A DNA stretch of 64,000 bases from positions 1 to 64,000 of the forward strand of contig CAYSLU010000003.1 in the NCBI GenBank assembly GCA_964431965.1, read 5' to 3'. Numbering within the stretch: position 1 is the first letter of the stretch; each line of letters starts with the position of its first letter. The notes beneath the pieces were generated by a model that had not been told where the DNA came from, made no database searches, and saw nothing but the letters and a program-made list of their open reading frames with translations. Source of the stretch: CAYSLU01 sp964431965 (GTDB lineage: Bacteria; Verrucomicrobiota; Kiritimatiellia; CAIKKV01; CAYSLU01). Both the position numbers and the translations under genes were made by a program. Below, piece by piece: positions 18,923-27,761 of the stretch.

Positions 18923-19369
18923 TCACCGGGCGCCGGCGGCCATCTCCTCCCGCTGCTTACGCACGTCCATCAGCTGCACGCGAAGCCGGGAGTGCTCCTG
19001 CACAAGACGCTCGCGCTCCCGGGTCATATCGCCGAGCTTCGGATACTTATCCGCAATCATCTTTTCCAAGGCAGCCTGCTTCTGCTCGATCTCAAGCGCC
19101 AGCGCCTTGATCTCGGCATCCCGGCCGATGACTTCGATGCGTGAGTCGTGCATGGACCGGTTGATCTCGATCAGCCGCGCCGTGATCTCCCCCTCGCGAA
19201 CGCTCAGCGTCATTTCCTGGGCGGTCAGGGTGGCAAAGGCATTGGTTTCCATCGCCTTTGCAGGCGCAGGCTGGGCTGAAGGATCAGCGGCCCAGACAGT
19301 TACGACGGACAGGGACAGGATACCCAGGCATCCGCATTTCACCCGATGGAACAGTGCCGTATCGCTCAT
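18923..19369 (-). CDS. Small secreted coiled-coil protein
   Basis: 148-aa protein with a signal peptide (CLGILSLSVVTVWA, cleavage near residue 28) followed by a short Ala/Pro stretch. A long heptad-like helix follows (about residues 50-143, rich in E, I, L, R, K) and a basic end, REEMAAGAR. No enzymatic motif. It lies 67 nt upstream of the giant gene and shares its promoter. The layout mirrors the 217-aa coiled-coil protein in front of the metalloprotease. A periplasmic chaperone or cell-envelope spacer role is possible but not shown. The start MSDTALFH is preferred over an ATG at 19450, which lies upstream of the promoter. Confidence 0.8.
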   Translation of the reverse strand: MSDTALFHRVKCGCLGILSLSVVTVWAADPSAQPAPAKAMETNAFATLTAQEMTLSVREGEITARLIEINRSMHDSRIEVIGRDAEIKALALEIEQKQAALEKMIADKYPKLGDMTRERERLVQEHSRLRVQLMDVRKQREEMAAGAR

Positions 19370-19420
19370 ATTGCCATGTGCTTCCTGAATGCCGAAGGAC
19401 ACACCACACACCGTGAGCCC

Positions 19421-19449
19421 ATTATATGGGACCCCTCCCCCGGCGTCCA
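19421..19449 (-). promoter_or_regulatory. Promoter for the coiled-coil/giant-protein unit
   Basis: Minus strand: -35 TGGACG (19444-19449), 17-nt spacer, perfect -10 TATAAT (19421-19426). It lies about 50 nt before the 148-aa coiled-coil gene. The same -35 variant with 17-nt spacing recurs before trpS. Confidence 0.7.
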
Positions 19450-19514
19450 CCGGTCAACCATCATATTGGTGTCAAATTATTGTCTTCGAACTCAGTCTGC
19501 CTCAGGCCGAACCT

Positions 19515-22500
19515 CTACGGAATCAGCTGAATATACCGGTAGAAGCGGTTGGTATCCGGTTGGGCGGACACATCGACCGGCCACGTGAACACATTATTGA
19601 ACCAGGAGGTGACGGTGGCCGACGGCTTCCACCCGGACGGATCCAGCAGATCGAGCCTCGTCTGAACCTGGTACACGCCGCCGCTCACCGCGTTCCACTG
19701 CAGAATCATGGGGACGCCGAGCCCCACATCGACGATCTCGCCAAGAGCCACGCTGGTCACGAGGCCCAGCGCACCGCCGTCGTAGAGACCGTCACCGTTC
19801 GAATCGATGTTCCGGGGATCGGTTCCCATTCGGTACTCGCCGACGTTCAGCACACCGTCGCCGTCCACATCCGTGAGTCCGTCCGACGGGTCCGAGCTGT
19901 TGAGGCCGTGCAGATCCTCCCACGCGTCGTCCATGCCGTCGGCGTCGCCATCGATCACGACCTTCATCCGCTGTACGCGATGGTTCCACGTGTCGGCGAT
20001 GTACACGGTGTTGTCATCCGGAGACGGATACACACCCTGAGGGAAGCGCAGCTGGCCGACCGCGCTGCCCATCTGGCCGTTCGGCGGAGCGAAGGTGCCG
20101 AGGTGCGTCATGTCCGACCTGAACACCTGGAGGCGGTGATTGTTCATGTCCGCCACGTACACCCGGCCGCCGATGCCGATCTGTACGTCGGCTGGGCGGC
20201 TAAACTGGCCGGCGCCCGATCCGGAGGTTCCGTAGTCGGCCACCCAGGTGCCATCGCCCTCGTACACCGCAATGAGATCGTCCTTGGTGTCCGCCACGTA
20301 GACGCGCCCCCCGGCATCGACGGCAACCCCCTGCGGTTCATAGAAGCCCCAGATGAACCCGGCCTGCGTGAAGTCCGGGCTGAACACCTGGATGTTGTTC
20401 CCCAGCGTATTCGCCACGTACACCGTGCCGGTCGAATTCACGGCCACGCCGCGAGGCCGATCGAAGGCCACGACGCTCACGATCGACGTCTGGTAGGTCA
20501 GAGCGCCGGTTCCGTTGTTGACCCCCAGGACCACGATGCGGTTGTTGTACGTGTCTGCCACGAACAGGCGGGCGGCCGCCCGGTCGACAGCCAAGCCGTT
20601 CGGCTGGTTGAACTGGCCGACTCCGGTACCCACGCTCCCGAACGATCCGACACGCGCGGTCAGGGCCCGGTTCCAGATCTGAATGCGGCTGTTCTGCGTG
20701 TCCGCCACGTACACGTATGATCCGCGTACGGCCACGCGCCCCGGGTAGAGCAGGTTCAGGGCACCATTCCCCGAGCTCCCCGCCGCGCCAGCCGTCGACC
20801 ACTGATTCGTCAACCCAACCACCGGCACCCGAGGATCGCGCCCGTTCATCACGCACCATCCGTCCGGAATCGAATCGCCGTCGCTGTCGCGATAGTAGTC
20901 CCACGGCCGATTGACAACCCACGGACCGAAATTGTTGGTCTGCCCGGCTCCGGCGACGGTCGTGTAGAGCGCGGACTCGCCGTACGCAACCGATCCGTCG
21001 AAGCTCGAGGCATCCCACGCGCGCACATACAGCTTGGCGCCGGCCGCCAGCCCGTGCTTGAAGGACTTCAGGAAGCGGCCCGAGTTCGGCGGGATCAGAT
21101 ACCCCTCTCCAAACCGGCCGAACGTGGAGCCGCTCGGCAGCGCGACGAGCACGCGATCATCGCCGGACGGAGCCCCGTTCGCCCCCGGCGGGTCGATGAC
21201 GCCGTTCGTTCCGGCGTAGATGAGCTGCAGCAGGGCCGACTGCGCGTCGCCGTTGCCGCGCAGGCGCGCACCCATCCAGTCCGAGACCCCCAGGGTGGTC
21301 GTCACGTCGATCCGGTTCGTGCCGACCGTCTCATTCATGCCGTCGATGGAGATGGGGAGCACCTGGCGAATCCCGGCGACTCCCATGGCGCTCGCCTCAT
21401 GGAACACTTCGGCCACCGACACCCCGAGATCCGCCACCGACGCCACGACCAGGGTAACGGCAGACGTCAGCACCCGGACCTCGCCGGGCACCAGAATCCC
21501 GTAGGACAGCAGATTCGTTCCGGATATCGACACGCCGAGGCTCGGGGTGCTCACCCGGGCCGACACGCCGGTGCGCGACACCAAGCTGAGGTTGTACAGC
21601 GACAGATCCGTCGGATATGTCCCGCCCGGCGCCACATTCGTCGGCGAGTAGCCGACGACCCACAGGGCGGATGTGACCCCGCACAGCACCTGAACATCAT
21701 CCACATACAGGCCGGCGGACGTCCCGCCTGCGTTCGATAGCAGCCGGAAGCGCACTCGAATGCTCCGGTTCGCAAACAGGCGGTCGCTCAGGGAGACCCC
21801 CTGGCGAACCCAGTCGCCCGACGTGCCACGGAACGCGCCACCCGGCGTCACGTTGCGCCAGACGCCGCCATCGAACACCTCGACGAACCCGTAGTCGTTC
21901 GTCGCCAGGGAGTACCAGGCGGAGAATGCAATCCGGGTCCGCTGTCCCACGGCGACGGGGACGCTGTCGAGCCGCGCGTCCATCATGTTGGAGTAGGTCC
22001 CGTCCAGCATCGTCCCCCAGCAGTTGGACCCGCTCGTCGTGTTGCTCGGGCCTCCAACATAGGTCGGCACGCCATATTCCCAACCGGCCGACACGTACGG
22101 CCCGCTAACATCGACGGACGGCGTCCAGTCCACCGGGCCGCTCTCGAAATCGTTCGCGTAGGCGGGGCTCCGGACAGGCAGCACATAGAGGAACGGCCCG
22201 ATCTCGCCATTGGGATTCCCGTCCATATCCCGAACGGATCCCGCCGGCAGCAGAAGTCCGACGGAGCCGTAGATGTTCGTGTAGCCCGAGACGACGACGT
22301 GGTAGCGAAGCCCGCCGCCCAGGACGGACGACACGGTCGAGTGCGGCGCCAGCGTCCCCCGAATGATAAAATCGCTGGCCTGCAGATTGGTCACGATCTC
22401 GCTGAACCGCAGTTCGAAGGTGACGCTGCCGGGCGCTTCCGCATAGAAGTGAATGTCGGCCTCCGGAGGCGTCACATCGACAGGCGGATTCCGGGTCATC

Positions 22501-25241
22501 AGGACGGCCTGCGTGTCCGACAGCCAGGCGCTCCCTTCGTATGCGTACGCAAGCGACGCGCCGCCGCCTTCATCCTCAATCCCGACCGTCGCGCTCAAGC
22601 CGCTTCCGTACACGAGGTCATCCTCCGACACGTCGAGATACTGGAAGACAACCTCATTGTCATCGCCCGGGGCGGCGTTCTCGCGGATCACCGCCTGGAA
22701 GCTGTAGCCGGCGGCCGAATCATCGGCATGCGCGGCATTCCTCCACGTCACGACCAGCGACCGGTACCCGTTCACGTAGGCTTCGCCCATGTACACGTTG
22801 AAGCCGGAGAGCCCGGCCAGATCGTCCCACATCGGACACAGGATCGCATTGGGCGCGTCCTGCTGCGGCATGTCGACGTTCGCCCCGTCGGTCAGCGCGT
22901 CGTTGAAGCATCCGATCAACCCGTCCGCCGAGATGTAGAAGCTCGAGAACGACACGCCGTACAGATTGAAATCGAACGGGATCCCCTGGCTCTGGCTCAC
23001 GCCGTCCGTAAGAGGTACGACGGAATGCCCCGCTGCAACCGGGTCCACCCACTCGTAGGGAGCCGACCGCAGGGAGTAGCTGGCGCCGATTCGCAGCATG
23101 GCCCGCCGCGTGGTGCTGCCCTTTCCGTTCGTCGCATTATCGAAGGTCAGCGTGTCCCGGTAGACGCCCTGCGGCAGGGCAAGCGCCACGGCTTGATCCA
23201 CGGCGACGGTGACGACGCCAATCGCGCCGGCTTCGACGGTCACGGGCAGCGGATCGACCAGCAGCCACGGCTCGGTCGCGCTGACTTGCCACGTCTCGGA
23301 CGTTCCGGTCGGATTCAGGATGCGGTAGGTCCTGGTCTCCGGCACAAACGGCCCGACTCCCGGTTCGCCGGTCGACGTGAAGCCATAGGGAAGGATGACG
23401 CGATCCGTGTACCCCAGCCCGCACGCCCCCCATGCGGCCATGACGCGCGCCAGGGCCTTCGTCGTCAGCAGCGCCGTGGCATCCGCCTGCTGGGCCGCGG
23501 CGACCCAGGCGGCCCGCGAATCCGCATAGTCGGCGTCCACGGGCAGATAGCTCGAGAGCGTCAGATACGCCAACCGCCCGCCGTTCGTGATGCCGATCCC
23601 CGCCTGGTCGTACGCAATCCCGTCATTGGTCCCGCGTCCGCCCTCGCACAGCAGGTAGAAGTAGAAGTTCTGCACGCCGCAGTTGTAGTGGACGCCGCCG
23701 TTGTCGCCGTCCCCGACATACCAGTAGGACCCCTTGTACCGGCTCGGACACTGGCCGCCATCGGCTTGAGTGACCAGGCTCTTCGGATCGCGCATATCGC
23801 GAAGACTGGTCGCACCCACGGTGCAGTCTTCCCCCATGAACCAGTCGGACTGCCCGTGAACCGCGTTGGGATAGGAGGCGCGGCCGTCCGGCTGGGCGTT
23901 GAACTCGACCAGTGCGCCGAAGATGTCCGACCATGACTCGCTCATCGCACCCGACTCGTAGGCATACGTCAAGGGAACCGTGTAATCGGTCACGGCATGC
24001 TGGAACTCATGCGCGGCGACGTCCAAGACCGTCAAGGCCGTCATCGAAACGCCATCGCCATCGCCAAAATAGAACTCACTTCCGCTCCAGAAGGCATTGG
24101 CCAGATTTGCCGAATAGTGAACGTTGGCTTCGGCACGCGCGAACTGGTCGTCGTAGCTGTGCCGCCCATGGACGGTCCTGTAGTACGTCTGGATCTTGTC
24201 AAACGAGATGGCCGCCGACATCTCGACGGGATCCGAGGTGCCCCAGTTGTTGCTGGTTCGATGGGCATAGGTGCCCGCATCCGGAAGCGTGGACCCGATT
24301 CCGCCGCCCATGTTGAAAATGCGCCAGTCCCTGATGTCGTTGTAGAGATAGTAGAGCCCCGTGTCCTCGAGCCATCCCGTTACGGTCTTAACCCCGCCGC
24401 CTTCGCCGGCCAGGATCGTTCCGCTGATGGTCGTGTGGTAGCCGGAGTACGGGGGCGGAACCGAGGCGTACTGAACATCGTTGTACCGGAACAGAACCGA
24501 GCCGTCATGGGCGGAAATCCAGTAGCGCCACCGGCCCGGGGGGAGCCGCGAAACCGGATGGACCACCGTCAGGCTGTAGGCCAGGACCGGCGTCGCGCCG
24601 CGAGCCCAGATACCCAGTTGGGGCGGAGCATCCAAGGCGCCCGCCGTGAACCCCATGCGCGCCTGATCGGCCGCCGCCGCGCGGGTCGCGTCCGCAGCCG
24701 ACAGCGTCGGAACGACCGACAGGTCCAGTCCCGGCACAAACCGCCCGTTCACGGCGCGGCCCCGGCCGTCGGGATCCAGATGCACGATGAGCTCCGAGCC
24801 GGCCACCGGAACGCCTTGATACGTCTGCCGGAGCCGGACGTGGCGGTACCCCGTCGAGTCCGTCACGGTTCGCGCCGCCGTCAGTTCGGCGTCCGCATTC
24901 TGGATGCCGTACGCGGGAGCCAGTCCCGCCATCATCCGGATGGCCCGTGCCGCCGGATCGCGCTGAGCCGCCATCGGCATCGGGCCGACGACCGGCAGGT
25001 TCGTCGAGAGAACCAAAGAGGGAACGCCGCGCTCGACGTTCCAGTGGACATCGACCCCCTTCAGCGCGGCCGCGGCCCGCTCCCGGGCCGAACCGGCCGA
25101 GCCCGCCGATGCCGGCGCGCCCGGCGCCCGGTAGACTTCCATCGAGCCGTCCGGTCTGACCGCCAGAGCCGAGCCGGCAGCGAAAGCCAGCATGACGGCG
25201 CACTTCAGGGCCAAGTCGAGCGCATGAATGGGTCGCGTCAT
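19515..25241 (-). CDS. Giant secreted M4 (thermolysin-like) metalloprotease with NHL propeller
   Basis: 1908-aa exported protease. Signal peptide (CAVMLAFAAGSALA), then an FTP-type propeptide (about 50-240) and the M4 catalytic domain. The domain has zinc ligands His411 and His415 in HEFQH, Glu435 in SESWSDIFG, and the catalytic-His region DNGGVHYNCG. Next come a beta domain that resembles nidogen-type modules (about 725-920) and a jelly-roll-like domain (about 1030-1190). Six NHL blades (about 1490-1760, each with xVYVADxxNxRI) would make one complete propeller. DxDGDG calcium motifs follow, then a tail ending RFYRYIQLIP that resembles the end of the other giant protein. It likely matures by propeptide removal outside the cell; the substrate is unknown. 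Confidence 0.93.
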   Translation of the reverse strand: MTRPIHALDLALKCAVMLAFAAGSALAVRPDGSMEVYRAPGAPASAGSAGSARERAAAALKGVDVHWNVERGVPSLVLSTNLPVVGPMPMAAQRDPAARAIRMMAGLAPAYGIQNADAELTAARTVTDSTGYRHVRLRQTYQGVPVAGSELIVHLDPDGRGRAVNGRFVPGLDLSVVPTLSAADATRAAAADQARMGFTAGALDAPPQLGIWARGATPVLAYSLTVVHPVSRLPPGRWRYWISAHDGSVLFRYNDVQYASVPPPYSGYHTTISGTILAGEGGGVKTVTGWLEDTGLYYLYNDIRDWRIFNMGGGIGSTLPDAGTYAHRTSNNWGTSDPVEMSAAISFDKIQTYYRTVHGRHSYDDQFARAEANVHYSANLANAFWSGSEFYFGDGDGVSMTALTVLDVAAHEFQHAVTDYTVPLTYAYESGAMSESWSDIFGALVEFNAQPDGRASYPNAVHGQSDWFMGEDCTVGATSLRDMRDPKSLVTQADGGQCPSRYKGSYWYVGDGDNGGVHYNCGVQNFYFYLLCEGGRGTNDGIAYDQAGIGITNGGRLAYLTLSSYLPVDADYADSRAAWVAAAQQADATALLTTKALARVMAAWGACGLGYTDRVILPYGFTSTGEPGVGPFVPETRTYRILNPTGTSETWQVSATEPWLLVDPLPVTVEAGAIGVVTVAVDQAVALALPQGVYRDTLTFDNATNGKGSTTRRAMLRIGASYSLRSAPYEWVDPVAAGHSVVPLTDGVSQSQGIPFDFNLYGVSFSSFYISADGLIGCFNDALTDGANVDMPQQDAPNAILCPMWDDLAGLSGFNVYMGEAYVNGYRSLVVTWRNAAHADDSAAGYSFQAVIRENAAPGDDNEVVFQYLDVSEDDLVYGSGLSATVGIEDEGGGASLAYAYEGSAWLSDTQAVLMTRNPPVDVTPPEADIHFYAEAPGSVTFELRFSEIVTNLQASDFIIRGTLAPHSTVSSVLGGGLRYHVVVSGYTNIYGSVGLLLPAGSVRDMDGNPNGEIGPFLYVLPVRSPAYANDFESGPVDWTPSVDVSGPYVSAGWEYGVPTYVGGPSNTTSGSNCWGTMLDGTYSNMMDARLDSVPVAVGQRTRIAFSAWYSLATNDYGFVEVFDGGVWRNVTPGGAFRGTSGDWVRQGVSLSDRLFANRSIRVRFRLLSNAGGTSAGLYVDDVQVLCGVTSALWVVGYSPTNVAPGGTYPTDLSLYNLSLVSRTGVSARVSTPSLGVSISGTNLLSYGILVPGEVRVLTSAVTLVVASVADLGVSVAEVFHEASAMGVAGIRQVLPISIDGMNETVGTNRIDVTTTLGVSDWMGARLRGNGDAQSALLQLIYAGTNGVIDPPGANGAPSGDDRVLVALPSGSTFGRFGEGYLIPPNSGRFLKSFKHGLAAGAKLYVRAWDASSFDGSVAYGESALYTTVAGAGQTNNFGPWVVNRPWDYYRDSDGDSIPDGWCVMNGRDPRVPVVGLTNQWSTAGAAGSSGNGALNLLYPGRVAVRGSYVYVADTQNSRIQIWNRALTARVGSFGSVGTGVGQFNQPNGLAVDRAAARLFVADTYNNRIVVLGVNNGTGALTYQTSIVSVVAFDRPRGVAVNSTGTVYVANTLGNNIQVFSPDFTQAGFIWGFYEPQGVAVDAGGRVYVADTKDDLIAVYEGDGTWVADYGTSGSGAGQFSRPADVQIGIGGRVYVADMNNHRLQVFRSDMTHLGTFAPPNGQMGSAVGQLRFPQGVYPSPDDNTVYIADTWNHRVQRMKVVIDGDADGMDDAWEDLHGLNSSDPSDGLTDVDGDGVLNVGEYRMGTDPRNIDSNGDGLYDGGALGLVTSVALGEIVDVGLGVPMILQWNAVSGGVYQVQTRLDLLDPSGWKPSATVTSWFNNVFTWPVDVSAQPDTNRFYRYIQLIP

Positions 25242-25269
25242 CTCCCCTCCGCTAGTGAAAAAAAACTCG

Positions 25270-25923
25270 CTACCGACGGGCCGGCCCGCTCGTCGGAGCC
25301 GCCGCCGGCGCGTTGGTTCCGCGGGCCGCCTGCTCTTCCCGGGTCTTCTTGATCATCCACAGTTCGCCGCTGATCCGGATCTTGTCCTGAATGAGCTGCG
25401 CACGGCGTTCCCGCAGATCGGTCACACGGGCCATGATGTCGCGCGACTGCCGGTCAACGGCGCGGTAGGACGGGTGCGACTGCACGCGGACCTGAAGCTG
25501 GGTCCGCAGCGTGCCCAGCTCCGCCTCAAGCTCGCCGATGCGGGCGGTCATGCGGGCGATCTGAACGTCCTGGGTCGTCACGCTCGCGGTGAAGTTCGTC
25601 ATGGCCGCGTGCTGGGCGTAGACCGCGCGGCGAACATCGATCTCCTCCTGCGCCATGGCGTCCAGCTTCGCCTGCACGTTCGTCATCTGCTGTTCGAGCT
25701 GCGCCTCGCGGGCCGGATCCAGCGAGATCGCGTTCGTCGAGACCGCCATCGCGCGGCGCTGCATGACGGACGGTCGCGTGCTGTCGTTCGTCGAATCCGC
25801 GAAGCGCATCGAGGCACCCGGCGTGGGGCCGAACGGATGGGGGGACCGGGACGGCGCGGCGGGCGAACCGTCAGCCATCGCGATAGCGGGAATAACCATC
25901 ATCGCCAGGAGCAAACGCTTCAT
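25270..25923 (-). CDS. Secreted coiled-coil protein preceding the M4 protease
   Basis: 217-aa protein with a signal peptide (MKRLLLAMMVIPAIAMA-DG), a Ser/Pro-rich spacer to about residue 60, and a long predicted coiled coil from about 65 to 195 (LEQQMTNVQAKLDAMAQEE..., MTARIGELEAELGTLRTQL). The Ala/Pro-rich tail ends SGPARR. It lies 28 nt before the protease gene and shares its promoter. The organisation matches the 148-aa protein before the other giant gene, including the basic end of the helix (MIKKTREEQAARG compared with DVRKQREEMAAGAR). No known family was recognised. Confidence 0.82.
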   Translation of the reverse strand: MKRLLLAMMVIPAIAMADGSPAAPSRSPHPFGPTPGASMRFADSTNDSTRPSVMQRRAMAVSTNAISLDPAREAQLEQQMTNVQAKLDAMAQEEIDVRRAVYAQHAAMTNFTASVTTQDVQIARMTARIGELEAELGTLRTQLQVRVQSHPSYRAVDRQSRDIMARVTDLRERRAQLIQDKIRISGELWMIKKTREEQAARGTNAPAAAPTSGPARR

Positions 25924-26052
25924 CGTGACCACCCCGCTCTGGTTCGGCTCGGCAGTTCCCGCCACCCGACGACGTCCGTCGTGTCGTAGGACACACGCCG
26001 GGCGCATCACAACGGTGACCAATCAAGCCTGATATACCATAAAGATCAAGCG

Positions 26053-26081
26053 AGTATATCGGCGGGTCCGCACCGACTCAA
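26053..26081 (-). promoter_or_regulatory. Promoter for the coiled-coil/metalloprotease unit
   Basis: Minus strand: -35 TTGAGT (26076-26081), 17-nt spacer, -10 TATACT (26053-26058). It lies about 130 nt before the 217-aa coiled-coil gene, leaving an untranslated leader of roughly 120 nt. Confidence 0.7.
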
Positions 26082-26084
26082 CTA

Positions 26085-26792
26085 CTATCGTGACGCACGC
26101 CGTTTGGCGCGCCGATAGCGGGCCAACATGGCGAAGAATCGGATCGTGTCCTGTATGGGGCGGATCTTGCTCTTCTCGTCCCGATAGACGGCGGCGATGG
26201 GCACGGAGTCGATCCGGATGCCCCGATCCGCCACGTGGAGCAGCGTCTCGGACTCGGCGGCGAAGCCCGAGGCCCGGGCGGCCACGAACGGGATGACGTC
26301 GTTCCGGTACAGCCGGTACCCGCACTGGGTGTCCGGGACATACTGCTTCATCTCCCGGCTGAGCAGCCAGCTCATGAACCGGTTCGTCCATCGCCGGATG
26401 GCGGGCATGCGCTCGGTGTGGCCCATCCGATTGCCGAGAATCACGGGGATGCCGGTCCTAACGTAGGCCTCGACGAACCGCGACAGGTCGGAGGGGTCGT
26501 GCTGGCCGTCGGCGTCCATCGTGATGACCACGTCGAAGCCGGCCTTTCGGGCGTGCTCGAACCCGGTCGCCAGCGCGACGCCCTTGCCCTTGTTGGTCTC
26601 GTGCCGGACGACGACCGCCCCCGCCTGCCCGGCTTCCGCCGCCGTGCCGTCCGGCGAGCCGTCGTCCACGACGAGCACGTCGGGCACATGCGCCCGCACG
26701 CCGGCTACAACCGACCCGATCCGGCCCGCCTCGCGGTAGGCCGGCAACAGGACGCACACCCGCTGACGCTTTCGGTCGTCGGCCGAGCTCAT
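26085..26792 (-). CDS. GT2-family glycosyltransferase (DPM1/polyprenyl-sugar type)
   Basis: 235-aa GT-A fold transferase without membrane helices. Motifs are VCVLLPAYREAGRIG at the N terminus, VVDDGSPDGTA, the metal-binding DADGQHDP, and QCGYRLYR. This pattern fits the dolichyl/undecaprenyl-phosphate sugar transferase group that makes polyprenyl-linked sugars for envelope glycans. The start MSSADDRK overlaps the stop of the upstream acyltransferase gene as ATGA (26789-26792), so the two are translationally coupled. That suggests the sugar goes onto a lipid or lipid A-like acceptor. The donor sugar is unknown. Confidence 0.9.
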   Translation of the reverse strand: MSSADDRKRQRVCVLLPAYREAGRIGSVVAGVRAHVPDVLVVDDGSPDGTAAEAGQAGAVVVRHETNKGKGVALATGFEHARKAGFDVVITMDADGQHDPSDLSRFVEAYVRTGIPVILGNRMGHTERMPAIRRWTNRFMSWLLSREMKQYVPDTQCGYRLYRNDVIPFVAARASGFAAESETLLHVADRGIRIDSVPIAAVYRDEKSKIRPIQDTIRFFAMLARYRRAKRRASR

Positions 26793-27691
26793 GCCTCGAT
26801 CCCCTTTCCGGTCTCGGCGGCCCGCCCGTAGGCCCGGCCGCCCCACAAGTCCTCGAACATCAGCCACTGAACCGGACGCGCCCCGATCTCCTGCTCCAAA
26901 ATCGCGCAGAGCTGGCGCTGGATCGCCTCCTCCCCGCCGGCCTGCTCGGGCCGGATGGGCCGGTGGAATCTCATCAGGAACGTATCATCCTCCCGCCTCA
27001 ACAGGAAGACCGGCAGGATCGGCGCGCCCAGCCGATGCGACAGCCAGGCCGGCCCTCGGGGCAGGTGCGCCGGCGCACCGAAGAGCGACACGGCCCCGTC
27101 GCGCGCGCCGTAATCCCGGTCCGCCAGCAGGGCCACGGTCTCGCCCTGACGCAGCAGCCGCATGGCGGCGCGAGCCGCGCCGTTGAGCGGAATGATGCTC
27201 ATGCCGCGCTTGCGGCGATAGCGCTGAAACAGGCGGTTGACCTTCTCGCCGCCCTGCTCCAGGGCCACCGCGTGCATCCGCTCGCCCATCATGGTCAGGA
27301 CGTAGCCGGCCATCTCCCAGTTCCCGAAATGGGCCGTCACCGCAATCACCCCACGGCCGGACGACCGGGCCTCGGCCACGTACTCCGGGTGCTCGACGCT
27401 CACCAGCCGCCGGATTCGGTCCGGGGGGACGTTGGCAAAGCGGAAGAAGTCCACCAGGTATTTGCCGAAGTACTGAAACGTCTGCCGGGCCATGCTGTCC
27501 AGCAGTTCGTCGGTCGGCTGCTCGCCCCGGAAGGTCAGCACCTGCCGGAGGTTCGCCTTCACCGCCGCGCGGCCGGCCGCATCGCGCCGGTAGAACGAGT
27601 CCGCCAGCCGGAGGCTGATCCAGTACGCAAACCGTCGCGGAATATACCGGCTGGCGAAGTCCGCCGCCCGATAGCTGAGATACCCGTTCAC
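26789..27691 (-). CDS. LpxL/HtrB-like lysophospholipid acyltransferase
   Basis: About 300-aa inner-membrane acyltransferase of the lipid A late-acylation family. The catalytic HX4E motif is HFGNWEMAG, preceded by RGVIAVTA; further blocks are LLADRDYGARDG and GAPILPVFLLRRED. The N terminus after the chosen GTG (VNGYLSYRAADFASRYIPRRFAYWISLRLAD) matches the usual family beginning. A longer in-frame ATG start at 27814 would overlap lipA by 53 nt and is less likely. This implies an LPS-type outer membrane. Coupled with the downstream GT2 gene. Confidence 0.87.
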   Translation of the reverse strand: MNGYLSYRAADFASRYIPRRFAYWISLRLADSFYRRDAAGRAAVKANLRQVLTFRGEQPTDELLDSMARQTFQYFGKYLVDFFRFANVPPDRIRRLVSVEHPEYVAEARSSGRGVIAVTAHFGNWEMAGYVLTMMGERMHAVALEQGGEKVNRLFQRYRRKRGMSIIPLNGAARAAMRLLRQGETVALLADRDYGARDGAVSLFGAPAHLPRGPAWLSHRLGAPILPVFLLRREDDTFLMRFHRPIRPEQAGGEEAIQRQLCAILEQEIGARPVQWLMFEDLWGGRAYGRAAETGKGIEA

Positions 27692-27761
27692 CTCTGTTCG
27701 CGCGAGCTCCACGCCGGGGAGCCCCGCCACTCCTCGCCTGAGACGCCTGCCCTCGTGGGCG

